From Candidatus Aminicenantota bacterium (GTDB lineage: Bacteria; Acidobacteriota; Aminicenantia; Aminicenantales; JAFGBC01): 16,607 nucleotides of DNA. This document shows positions 8,820-15,471 of this stretch, piece by piece. Made by a program: the position numbers and the translations under genes. The notes below the pieces were generated by a model, which saw nothing but the letters and a program-made list of their open reading frames with translations, was not told where the DNA came from and ran no database searches. Each line of letters begins with the position of its first letter. Positions within the stretch are counted from its first letter, which is position 1. The stretch is taken from contig JAFGBC010000008.1 of NCBI GenBank assembly GCA_016933355.1, positions 1-16,607 on the forward strand, read 5' to 3'.

Positions 8820-9089
8820 ATGATCGAACGCAAGGTCACGATCAAGAACAAGCTCGGCCTCCACGCCCGGGCCGCCGTCAAGTTCGTCAACCTGGCCAAC
8901 CGCTTCTCGGCCTCGGTCCGCATCCTCAAGGACGGGAGCGAGATTGACGGCAAAAGCATCCTGGGCATCCTGACCCTGGCCGCGACCCAGGGTTCGATGA
9001 TCGGGCTCAAGCTGTCGGGCAAGGACGAGGCGGCCGCCATCAAGGCCCTCGAGTCCCTCATCAACGACCGGTTTGGAGAGAAAGAGTAG
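8820..9089 (+). CDS. ptsH: Phosphocarrier protein HPr
   Basis: HPr is the small carrier passing phosphate from EI to EIIA proteins. It is 89 aa. The EI-dependent site is His15 in NKLGLHARAA, exactly at the standard position. Ser46 lies in DGKSILGIL, also at the standard position, so this HPr should be a substrate of the HprK encoded upstream. The surrounding residues (Ile47, Leu48) fit the HprK recognition region. Presence of both His15 and Ser46 shows a dually phosphorylated HPr rather than NPr. Four bases separate its stop from the preferred ptsI start. Confidence 0.96.
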   Translation: MIERKVTIKNKLGLHARAAVKFVNLANRFSASVRILKDGSEIDGKSILGILTLAATQGSMIGLKLSGKDEAAAIKALESLINDRFGEKE

Positions 9090-9093
9090 GGGG

Positions 9094-10866
9094 ATGGACC
9101 TCATCCGTCTGCGCGGGATCGGAGTCTCGCCGGGCATCGCCCTGGGCGAAGCGGTCCTCTCCACCCCGGTCCTGTTCACCGCCCGGCGCGAGGCCGTCCC
9201 GGCCGACCGCATCCCGGCCGAGCTGGACCGGCTTCGCCTGGCTATGGCGCGGACGGCCGAGGAGCTGGCCGTCCTCCGCGACGAAGTTCGGGAGCGGGCG
9301 GGCGGGGAAAACGCCTTCATCTTCGACGCCCACCGGCTCATCCTGGAGGACGCGGCGCTCCGGGGAGGGCTGGAACGGATCGTCCGGGAAGAGAAGGTCC
9401 GGTCGGAGTGGGCCCTGTCCTGGACGCGCGAGAAATACGAGAAGATCTTCGAGGGACTGGCCGACGAGTCCTTCCGGCAGCGGAAGTCCGACGTCGAGGA
9501 CGTCCTGTCCAAGATCTACCGCAACCTGGGCGACCGGGGGCGCGCCAAGTCCCGGGGCCGGGAAGAAGTGGCGGCCCGGCGCGTCCTGGTCGCTCACGAC
9601 CTGATGCCGTCCGAGGCGGCGCTGCGCCTCAGCCGGGGCCAGGTCCTGGGGATCGCCCTCGACATGGGCGGACCGACCTCGCACACGGCGATTCTCGCCC
9701 GCTCCCTCGACATCCCGGCCGTGGTCGGGCTCCACGACGTCACCCGCCATCTCCGGACCGGGGACACGATCATCGTCGACGGGACCGACGGCGAGGTCAT
9801 CATCAACCCGCCTCCGGCCGTCCTCAAGGAATTCCGGAGCAAGCGGGAGCGCTACCTCGGCTACCGGAAGATCCTGCGCAAGACGGCCAAACTCCCCTCC
9901 CGGACGCTCGACGACGTCCGCTTCACGCCGCTGGCGAACATCGAGCTCCCCGAGGAAGTCCACATGGCGCTCTACTACGGAGCGGAGGGGATCGGCCTGT
10001 TCCGGTCCGAATTCATCTACCTCCAGCGGACGACCCTCCCCAGCGAGGACGATCACTACGAGATCTACGCCAGGATCGTCAAGGCCGCCCAGTCGGCGCC
10101 CGTCTACATCCGGACGATCGACATCGGCGGCGACAAGGCCCTGCCCCAGCTCAACATCGAAAAGGAGCCGAACCCCGCCCTGGGGCTGCGGGCCGTCCGT
10201 TTCTCGCTCAAGAACCAGGAGATGTTCCGAACCCAGCTCCGGGCCGTCCTGCGGGCCAGCGTCCTGGGCGACGTCCGGGTCCTGGTGCCGATGGTGACCG
10301 AGGTCGAGGAGGTGACCGAGGTCAAGCGCCTGTTCCGGGAGGTCAAGGCCGAGCTCGACGCGCGCCGGATCAAGTACGGCCGCCAGGTCCCGCTCGGGGT
10401 CATGATCGAGGTCCCGGCGGCCGCGGCCGTCGCCGACCGGCTGGCCCGGGACGTCGACTTCCTCAGCATCGGCACCAACGACCTGATCCAGTATTTCCTG
10501 GCCGTGGACCGCTCCAACGAGCACGTCTCCTATCTCTACAAGCCGCTCCACCCGGCCGTCCTGCGCCTGATCCGGTCGGTCATCACGATCGCCCAGCGGC
10601 AGGGGACGCCCGTGACGGTCTGCGGCGAGATGGCGGCCGATCCGCTCTCGGCCATCGTCCTCCTCGGGTTCGGGCTGAGGCTGTTCAGCATGAACCCCAT
10701 CTTCATTCCCCGCATCAAGAAGGCGTTGCGGGCGGTGGAAACGCGGACGGTCAAGCGGATCGTCAGCGCCGCCCTGGAGCTGGAGACCGCTCAGGAGATC
10801 GAGGAGTATATCGTCGAGAAGATCCTCGTCAAGCACCCCGAGGTATTTTTGGGCCGGCGCGCCTGA
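9094..10866 (+). CDS. ptsI: Phosphoenolpyruvate-protein phosphotransferase (PTS enzyme I)
   Basis: EI transfers phosphate from phosphoenolpyruvate to itself and then to HPr, starting the phosphorelay. The 590-aa protein matches ordinary EI rather than the longer EINtr (PtsP), which has an extra N-terminal GAF domain. The phospho-accepting His197 lies in GGPTSHTAILARS. The PEP-binding barrel contains EGIGLFRSEFIY and SIGTNDLIQYFLAVDR, and the active-site Cys510 is in VCGEMAAD. ATG 9094 gives MDLIRLRGIGVSPGIA, the usual N terminus, after a TAGGGGG; an upstream TTG at 9073 would overlap HPr and is not needed. It is the last gene on this strand before the convergent Tol-Pal block; the stop touches the cupin gene's stop. 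Confidence 0.96.
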   Translation: MDLIRLRGIGVSPGIALGEAVLSTPVLFTARREAVPADRIPAELDRLRLAMARTAEELAVLRDEVRERAGGENAFIFDAHRLILEDAALRGGLERIVREEKVRSEWALSWTREKYEKIFEGLADESFRQRKSDVEDVLSKIYRNLGDRGRAKSRGREEVAARRVLVAHDLMPSEAALRLSRGQVLGIALDMGGPTSHTAILARSLDIPAVVGLHDVTRHLRTGDTIIVDGTDGEVIINPPPAVLKEFRSKRERYLGYRKILRKTAKLPSRTLDDVRFTPLANIELPEEVHMALYYGAEGIGLFRSEFIYLQRTTLPSEDDHYEIYARIVKAAQSAPVYIRTIDIGGDKALPQLNIEKEPNPALGLRAVRFSLKNQEMFRTQLRAVLRASVLGDVRVLVPMVTEVEEVTEVKRLFREVKAELDARRIKYGRQVPLGVMIEVPAAAAVADRLARDVDFLSIGTNDLIQYFLAVDRSNEHVSYLYKPLHPAVLRLIRSVITIAQRQGTPVTVCGEMAADPLSAIVLLGFGLRLFSMNPIFIPRIKKALRAVETRTVKRIVSAALELETAQEIEEYIVEKILVKHPEVFLGRRA

Positions 10867-10876
10867 TCAGCGGCCC
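10851..10876. other. GC-rich inverted repeat at the convergent junction
   Basis: GGGCCG (10851-10856) and CGGCCC (10871-10876) can pair as a 6-bp stem with a 14-base loop that contains both stop codons (TGATCA, 10864-10869). There is no T-run after the stem on either strand (a T5 precedes it on the + strand), so it does not look like a classical intrinsic terminator. It is the only hairpin candidate where the two convergent operons meet. Confidence 0.25.
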
Positions 10877-11265
10877 GGCTCGCCGCGTCCGTAGTCGTCC
10901 CGGAGGCGGACGATGTCCGCTTCGTCGCCGTCCCCGAGCCAGATCTCCATGACGCGGGCCCGGGACGGGCCGACGCAGCGGAGGCGGTGCGGCGCCTCGC
11001 GCGGGATGTAGATCTCCTCGCCCTCGGCCGTCCGCCAGGTCCGGTCCCCGATCGTCATCTCCAGCCCCTCGTCGAGGACGACCCAGAACTCGCTCCGCCG
11101 GTGGTGGAACTGGAGGGAGAGGGCGGCGCCGGGGTTGACGGTGATGATCTTGACGGCGGCCGCGCGCGCCGAGGGATAGGAGCGGAACTTCCCCCAGGGA
11201 CGGATGTCTTCGATGACGGCGGCGCGGAATTCCTGTTCGGTCGGGACGGGCCTGGGCTCGCTCAT
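10867..11265 (-). CDS. Mannose-6-phosphate isomerase type cupin
   Basis: This 132-aa single-domain cupin resembles the C-terminal isomerase domain of ManC-type (type II) phosphomannose isomerases: RPWGKFRSY near residue 22, VNPGAALSLQFHHRRSEFWVV (metal-ligand candidates His54/His55 and Glu59), IPREAPHRL (His93) and a final DIVRLRDDYGR. The usual RPWGxY/LSLQxHxxRxExW pattern is well kept. It may interconvert mannose-6-phosphate and fructose-6-phosphate, but stand-alone members may do other reactions. ATG 11265 follows GAGGTG at good distance. It is the last gene of the Tol-Pal run, 43 bases after ssb. Catalytic activity is inferred only from motif conservation. Confidence 0.82.
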   Translation of the reverse strand: MSEPRPVPTEQEFRAAVIEDIRPWGKFRSYPSARAAAVKIITVNPGAALSLQFHHRRSEFWVVLDEGLEMTIGDRTWRTAEGEEIYIPREAPHRLRCVGPSRARVMEIWLGDGDEADIVRLRDDYGRGEPGR

Positions 11266-11308
11266 GGGGCACCTCGTGAGACGGCGGCCGGCGGCGGAGA
11301 CGGGCCGG

Positions 11309-11770
11309 CTAGAACGGGACGTCGTCCGGACCGCCCGGTCCGGACGTATCGTCCTCGCCCGGAAAGTCGGGGACCGCGGGCTCGGAGGGGAAGGGCTCCT
11401 GGGCGACGGGTTCGGCCGCGCCCTCGCGCCGGCCGAGGAAGACGATGTTGTTGGCCTCGATCTCGGTCGTCGAGCGCTTGTTCCCATCCTTGTCCTGCCA
11501 GGTCCGGGTCCGCAGTCGACCCTCGACGAGGACCTGGCGACCTTGGGACAGATACTTCTCGGCGAACTCGGCGAGCTTGCCCCAGGCGACGATCTTGTGC
11601 CACTCGGTATAGTCGCGGCTTTCCTTGGTCTGGGGGTTGAAGGTCCGCTCGTTCGTCGCTAGGGTGAAGCGGGCGATGGCCCGCTCGCTCTGGGGGAGAA
11701 AGCGGAGCTCGGGCTTCCTCCCCAGGTGGCCGATCAGGATGACCTTATTCAGGCTGTTGACGTCTCTCAT
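11309..11770 (-). CDS. ssb: Single-stranded DNA-binding protein
   Basis: SSB coats single-stranded DNA in replication, repair and recombination. The 153-aa protein has an OB fold (about 5-108) with SLNKVILIGHLG at the start, ARFTLATNER and YTEWHKIVAWGKLAEFAEKY, then QVLVEGRLRTRTWQDKDG. A disordered Pro/Glu-rich linker leads to the acidic tip PDDVPF, the conserved protein-interaction tail. The start at 11770 lies 26 bases inside cpoB, and no good Shine-Dalgarno is evident, so translation may be coupled to cpoB. Placement behind Tol-Pal genes is unusual; ssb is more often near rpsF/rpsR or uvrA. It may be a second paralogue, which this window cannot settle. Confidence 0.94.
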   Translation of the reverse strand: MRDVNSLNKVILIGHLGRKPELRFLPQSERAIARFTLATNERTFNPQTKESRDYTEWHKIVAWGKLAEFAEKYLSQGRQVLVEGRLRTRTWQDKDGNKRSTTEIEANNIVFLGRREGAAEPVAQEPFPSEPAVPDFPGEDDTSGPGGPDDVPF

Positions 11771-12647
11771 TGTCGGAACTCAGATCCTTGATTTTTTGCT
11801 GGGCGACCTTGGTTTCGTTCTCGAGCGGGAACTTGCCGACGAGGAGCTTGAAGACGGAGAGGGCTTCGTCCTTCCGCCCCAGCTCCATCAGGCTCAAGCC
11901 CTTCTTGAGGTAGGCCGCCGCGATCTTGTCGCTGGTCGGAGTGGTGAGGATGAGCTCGTCGAAGCGGTCGATGGCTTCGTCGAACCGCGTCTGGCTGAAG
12001 GCGCACTCTCCGATCCAGTACAGGGCGTTGTCGGCCAGCGGGCTCTCCGGGAACTGCTCCCGGTAGAGCCGGAAGCCTTCGGTCGCCAGGTCGAAATTTC
12101 CCTTGAGATAATCGGCGTAGGCCGTGTTGTAGACTTCCTGAGGGGAGAGGTTCGAGGCCGGCGGAGGCGTTTCGGGCTGCGTCGTCAGGTCGCCCCTCTC
12201 GGCGGGGGTGGCCTTGTCCGGCTCCTGCCTGTCCGGCTGGTTGGCCCGGCCCTTGTCCGCCCCGGCCGCGTCGGTCGCCGCGGCAGGGCGAATCATCAGG
12301 AGGTCTTCGCTGATCTTGGCCAGCTGGAGGCCGATGAGCTCCAGCCTGTCGGCCAGGACCTGGTACTGGGCGGGGATCGCCTTGAGGTCTTCCTTGAGGC
12401 CGGCCTGGGCGCCCTGGGCCAGCCGCCATTGCTCGACGTAATCCTTGACCTGGGTCTGGAGGGTGCGGATGTCGGCCGCGTTCTGGTCGAGCTTGGCTTC
12501 GATCAGGGCGAGCTTCTGCTTGAGGAGCTGGACGTCTTCGTAGATAAGCTCGTAGGCCTTTTTCTCCTTGTTGTCGGCGGCAGCCGCCAGCAGAGGCAGC
12601 GCGAGAAGGACGAAAAGACCCCGACCCCAGCCGCGAAACGTTCTCAT
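11745..12647 (-). CDS. cpoB: Cell division coordinator CpoB (YbgF family)
   Basis: CpoB is a periplasmic partner of Tol-Pal that couples outer membrane constriction with peptidoglycan synthesis. The 300-aa product has a signal peptide (about 1-24, ending LLAAAA-D) and long helical segments rich in Q, K, L and E (~28-120), as in the family's coiled-coil trimer domain. A Pro/Thr/Asp-rich linker (~120-165) and TPR repeats (from SPQEVYNTAYADYLKGNFDLA, ~165-285) follow. The E. coli protein is 263 aa. The start ATG 12647 lies 15 bases after the pal stop with no Shine-Dalgarno, and a -10 box lies just 6 bases upstream. The 3' end overlaps ssb by 26 bases. Confidence 0.93.
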   Translation of the reverse strand: MRTFRGWGRGLFVLLALPLLAAAADNKEKKAYELIYEDVQLLKQKLALIEAKLDQNAADIRTLQTQVKDYVEQWRLAQGAQAGLKEDLKAIPAQYQVLADRLELIGLQLAKISEDLLMIRPAAATDAAGADKGRANQPDRQEPDKATPAERGDLTTQPETPPPASNLSPQEVYNTAYADYLKGNFDLATEGFRLYREQFPESPLADNALYWIGECAFSQTRFDEAIDRFDELILTTPTSDKIAAAYLKKGLSLMELGRKDEALSVFKLLVGKFPLENETKVAQQKIKDLSSDNERRQQPE

Positions 12648-12653
12648 CCCGGT

Positions 12654-12683
12654 ATTATAGCGCTATTTGGCGATGATTGTAAA
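12654..12683 (-). promoter_or_regulatory. Promoter overlapping pal stop; likely leaderless cpoB transcript
   Basis: Reading the - strand, TTTACA (12683-12678), an 18-base spacer and a perfect TATAAT (12659-12654) form a near-consensus promoter. The -35 lies in the last pal codons, written TTT ACA where most of the gene uses GC-ending codons. The expected start, about 7 bases after the -10, falls at 12647, the A of the cpoB ATG. ACCGGG is all that lies between the -10 and the start codon. Confidence 0.6.
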
Positions 12684-13205
12684 CTGAGCTCTCCGGTTCC
12701 TCTGCCAAGAGATCTCGTTGTGTCCCGGGTCGAACGGCTGGCTCTTGCCGTAGGAGATGATTTGGAGCCGTTCGGCGGGGATTCCCAACGAGAGGAGATA
12801 GTCGTAGGCGCTCTTGGCGCGCTTCTCGCCCAGGGCAAGGTTGTAGTCCTCTGTGCCGCGCTCGTCGCAGTGGCCTTCGATCAGGACCCGGACGGACCTG
12901 AACTTGTTCAGCCAAGAGGCGTTGGCGCTTAGGACGGGCTTGGCGTCTTCGCGGATGAAGTACTTGTCATAGTCGAAGTAGATCATCTTGAGAGGCTGCT
13001 CGCGGTTGATCTGCTCCAGGCTTTTCGACTTGAAGATCTCCTCCTCGCTCGGCGGCGGGGGGGGCGGCGGCGGCGCCGCGGGCTGGACTCTGGGCTGCTC
13101 CTGGGCTTGGGGCGGCGGCGGCACTTCTTTGACTTTGGCCTTGCAGGCGGCCAGGGCCATGACGGCCAGCATCAGGGCAAGGGTCAGACATACGGGTTTT
13201 TTCAT
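12663..13205 (-). CDS. pal: Peptidoglycan-associated lipoprotein Pal
   Basis: Pal is an outer membrane lipoprotein that binds peptidoglycan and TolB/TolA. The 180-aa precursor begins MKKPVCLTLAL and has a lipobox LAAC near residue 21. After cleavage and acylation a Pro-rich linker follows (with a run of eight prolines), then an OmpA-C domain (about 80-180). Key family phrases are IYFDYDKYFIREDA, LIEGHCDERGTEDYNLALGEKRA and SYGKSQPF, which include the meso-diaminopimelate-binding Asp and Arg of the fold. I chose ATG 13205, which has AGGAGG at ideal distance; upstream in-frame ATGs at 13253 and 13301 would spoil the lipoprotein signal. A strong promoter lies ~70-95 bases upstream, so pal is probably transcribed separately as well as with tolB. 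Confidence 0.96.
   Translation of the reverse strand: MKKPVCLTLALMLAVMALAACKAKVKEVPPPPQAQEQPRVQPAAPPPPPPPPSEEEIFKSKSLEQINREQPLKMIYFDYDKYFIREDAKPVLSANASWLNKFRSVRVLIEGHCDERGTEDYNLALGEKRAKSAYDYLLSLGIPAERLQIISYGKSQPFDPGHNEISWQRNRRAQFTIIAK
13057..13064 (-). repeat. C8 tract (coding strand) in the Pal linker
   Basis: Eight consecutive C bases (coding strand) within the codons for Pal's polyproline linker. A one-base slip would frameshift Pal before its peptidoglycan-binding domain. The run is certain; a role in phase variation is not. Confidence 0.55.
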
Positions 13206-13272
13206 GGAACCTCCTGTCGGGTCTGGGATCGGACGCTCCGGCGGGACGGTCATCGGCGCCTCATGCCCATTC

Positions 13273-13301
13273 TTTATACCGATTCGCCATTCGCCTGTCA
13301 A
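13273..13301 (-). promoter_or_regulatory. Near-consensus housekeeping promoter for pal
   Basis: Reading the - strand, TTGACA (13301-13296; 6 of 6), a 17-base spacer, then TATAAA (13278-13273; 5 of 6). It lies in the 156-base tolB-pal gap, the longest clean intergenic interval in the window. The predicted start is near 13266, leaving a leader of about 60 bases that ends in AGGAGG before the pal ATG. This would give extra Pal, an abundant lipoprotein, relative to the motor proteins. Confidence 0.8.
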
Positions 13302-13361
13302 TCCCCTTGGACGGCGCAGTCTCGGCGGCCTGCCCGCGCCCGCCCCGAAAACGATTGCTCC

Positions 13362-14666
13362 CTAACGCGCGGACCAGTCGGGAAGCTTGTTGTTGCCGAG
13401 CGAGGTCAGCCGGCGCAGCCCGGCGCCGTCGTAGTCGATGCCGTAGATCTGGTTGGTGCCGGGGAGCGAGGAGGAGAAGACGAGGTGCCGGCCGTCGGGC
13501 GACCAGGCGGGCGATTCGTTGCGGGCGTTCCCCTCGGTCAGCTTGATGATCTGGGAGCTCCGGAGGTTGAGGACGTAGATGTCGAAAACCTGGTCGACGC
13601 GGGAGACGTAGGCGATCTGATCTCCGGCCGGCGACCAGGCCGGCTGGTCGTGGTAGGTCCCGCCGAAGCTGACCCGCCGGACGTTCGACCCCTCGGCGTC
13701 CATGGCGTAGATCTGGGGCGTGCCTCCCCGGTCGGAGGTGAAGGCGATCTCTCGGCCCGTCGGCGACCAGGTCGGAGAGGTGTCGATCGACTTGTTGAAG
13801 GTCAGGCGGCGGATCCCGCTCCCGTCGCTCTGGGCGACGTAGATCTCGGCGTTCCCGTCCTGGGTCGAGCAGAAGGCGAGCTTTTTCCCGTCCGGCGAGA
13901 AGGAGGGCGCGAAGTTCGTCCCGGTCGCGGCGACCGCGGCGTTGCGGCCCTCGGTGAAGCGGAAGAGATACAGGTCGGCGCCGCCGCCCCGGTAGGAGGT
14001 GTAGGCGATCGTCTGGCCGTCCATGGACCAGGCCGGCATGTAATCGATGACTTTGTTGAAGGTCAGCCGGGTCTGGTTCTCGCCGTCGTAGTCCATCATG
14101 TACAGCTCGTCGTTCCCGTCGCGGTCGGAGACGAACACGATCTTGGTCGAGAAGACGGGCCGCTCGCCGAAGGCCTTGAGGACCTCGTCGGCGAACTCGT
14201 GGGCGGCCCGGCGCAGGACGCTGGATTTGGGCGTGAGCTCGTATCTCTTGCCGAGCATGAACCGCTCGCCCTTGACGTCGTAGAGCTTGACCTCGGCCTG
14301 GACGGTCCCGTCGTCGCCCTCGCCGACGACGCCGGTCAGGAGGTACTTGGCCTGGATGGACTCCCAGTCCTTGAAGACGATCTTGTCGGGGTGGAGGGCG
14401 GGGATGTAGCCGTAGTAGCTCTTGGGCAGGAGCTGGAAGACGCGGCTGAATTTGAGGTCGGCCTCGAGGACCTGGGCGATCAGGGCCGCGGCGTCGCGGA
14501 CCGCGGGCGCCTGGGCGCGCAGCGTGAATTCGGGCAGGGCGACCGGAATCATGGGCATCCCGTCTTTGATGGTTATGACGACCTCCTGCTGGGCGCGCGG
14601 CGCGGAGGCGGCGGCCGGGAGGCCGAAGCATACGAAGAGACCGGCGATTAAAAGGGTTTTTCTCAT
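13362..14666 (-). CDS. tolB: Tol-Pal system periplasmic protein TolB
   Basis: TolB is a periplasmic protein that binds Pal and is acted on by TolA to recycle Pal. The 434-aa product has a signal peptide (MRKTLLIAGLFVCFGLPAAASA). An N-terminal domain (about 30-165) contains VLEADLKFSRVFQLLP and YLLTGVVGE. A beta-propeller follows, with repeated units carrying SDRDGNDELYMMDYDG, AWSMDGQTIAYTSYRGG, SFSPDGKKLAF, TWSPTGREIAFTSDRGG, AWSPAGDQIAYVS and AWSPDGRHLVFSS. The length matches the family. Its start overlaps the tolA stop (ATGA). A 156-base gap with a separate promoter lies before pal, so TolB and Pal levels may be set independently. Confidence 0.96.
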   Translation of the reverse strand: MRKTLLIAGLFVCFGLPAAASAPRAQQEVVITIKDGMPMIPVALPEFTLRAQAPAVRDAAALIAQVLEADLKFSRVFQLLPKSYYGYIPALHPDKIVFKDWESIQAKYLLTGVVGEGDDGTVQAEVKLYDVKGERFMLGKRYELTPKSSVLRRAAHEFADEVLKAFGERPVFSTKIVFVSDRDGNDELYMMDYDGENQTRLTFNKVIDYMPAWSMDGQTIAYTSYRGGGADLYLFRFTEGRNAAVAATGTNFAPSFSPDGKKLAFCSTQDGNAEIYVAQSDGSGIRRLTFNKSIDTSPTWSPTGREIAFTSDRGGTPQIYAMDAEGSNVRRVSFGGTYHDQPAWSPAGDQIAYVSRVDQVFDIYVLNLRSSQIIKLTEGNARNESPAWSPDGRHLVFSSSLPGTNQIYGIDYDGAGLRRLTSLGNNKLPDWSAR

Positions 14667-15460
14667 TTGGAATGCTCGAAGATAAGGTGGATTCCGAGGA
14701 AGTCCTCGTCGTATTCCTCGGGGAGCGGAGGAAAGGGCGCGGCGGTCGTGATCGCCCGCAGGGCCGAGAGGTCGAGCGAGCGGATCTGGCTCGCCTCCTC
14801 GACCTTGAGATCCGTCACGCGGCCGTCGCGCTGAATCTTGAAGAAGATGGTCACGGTGTGGGTGCCGCGGACGCCCGGGTCGACCAGCGAGGTGAACCAG
14901 GCCGCCGAGATTTTATCGGTCAGGATCTGCAGATAATAGGTGAAGGGGAAGGTCGAGAGGCCGATCTGGTCGCCGTATTCCGAGCCGAAGATGCCGCCGC
15001 CCCCCCCGCCTTCGCCCTCGCCGATGCCTCCGATCCTGAGGCCCGACCCGCCGACCGTTCCGTCCTCCTCGGAGGCCCCGGCGTCCGTCTTCGCCGGCGG
15101 GGGAGCCTGCGAGATGGCCGCCTTCTTGTCCTTGGGCGGAGCCTTTTCCCTCTTGGGGTCGGGGACGGGATAGCGGAGCTCGGACTGGGGCGCTGCGGCC
15201 GCCGCCTTCTGGGGCGTCGTCAGGTCGCGCAGGGTTTCGCGCTTGGGGGGGACGGGCGTGGTTCCCAGCCGACCGGCGCCCGCTCCGGCGGGTCCGCCCG
15301 GGCCGCCGAAGGCGAGGTTGACGTAGCGGACCGGGCCGCGCGGTTTTCGGCCCGGCAGTTGGGGCGAGGTGACGAGGAGCGCGACCAGGACGCCATGAAG
15401 GACGAGCGAGGCGAGGACGGCCCGCTGGAAGCGGCGGTCGTCTCCCCAGAGTCTGGTCAC
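14663..15460 (-). CDS. tolA: TolA/TonB-family energy transducer (position of tolA)
   Basis: The 265-aa protein spans the periplasm and passes TolQR motion to TolB/Pal. The N terminus has one membrane helix (about 13-33) with the Ser-xxx-His motif (S18-L-V-L-H22) shared with TonB and TolA. A Pro/Ala/Lys/Glu and Gly-rich linker follows, with GEGEGGGGGGIFG around residue 150. A C-terminal TonB/TolA-type alpha-beta domain starts near residue 170 (LQILTDKISAAWF, GVRGTHTVTIFFKIQRDGRVTDLKVEEAS). E. coli TolA is 421 aa with a long Ala/Lys helix; this one has a shorter, Gly/Pro-rich middle that looks TonB-like. Position between tolR and tolB makes TolA the best call, but the sequence alone does not exclude TonB. 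A G8 coding tract lies at 15000-15007. Confidence 0.85.
   Translation of the reverse strand: MTRLWGDDRRFQRAVLASLVLHGVLVALLVTSPQLPGRKPRGPVRYVNLAFGGPGGPAGAGAGRLGTTPVPPKRETLRDLTTPQKAAAAAPQSELRYPVPDPKREKAPPKDKKAAISQAPPPAKTDAGASEEDGTVGGSGLRIGGIGEGEGGGGGGIFGSEYGDQIGLSTFPFTYYLQILTDKISAAWFTSLVDPGVRGTHTVTIFFKIQRDGRVTDLKVEEASQIRSLDLSALRAITTAAPFPPLPEEYDEDFLGIHLIFEHSK
15000..15007 (-). repeat. G8 tract (coding strand) in the TolA linker
   Basis: Eight consecutive G bases (coding strand) in the Gly-rich linker. A single-base slip would remove the C-terminal domain. Listed because similar G8/C8 runs occur in hprK, rapZ and pal; they may only reflect base composition. Confidence 0.5.
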
Positions 15461-15471
15461 GGCCCGCCCCC

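Noticed and set aside
9061..10836. 591-aa - strand open frame opposite ptsI
   Set aside because: The + strand ptsI has all catalytic residues; the antisense product shows only low-complexity acidic sequence typical of GC-rich shadows.
13302..13361. Possible terminator after tolB
   Set aside because: Short GC pairings such as GGCGC/GCGCC can be drawn, but loops are large and no T-run follows, so I do not call a terminator.
13107..14651. 514-aa + strand open frame across pal and tolB
   Set aside because: It crosses the pal promoter and two well-supported - strand genes, and has repetitive V/G/D-rich composition with no family motifs.
14933..14938. TATTAT -10-like hexamer on the - strand inside tolA
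   Set aside because: No -35 and no extended -10; Tyr-Tyr codons explain the sequence.
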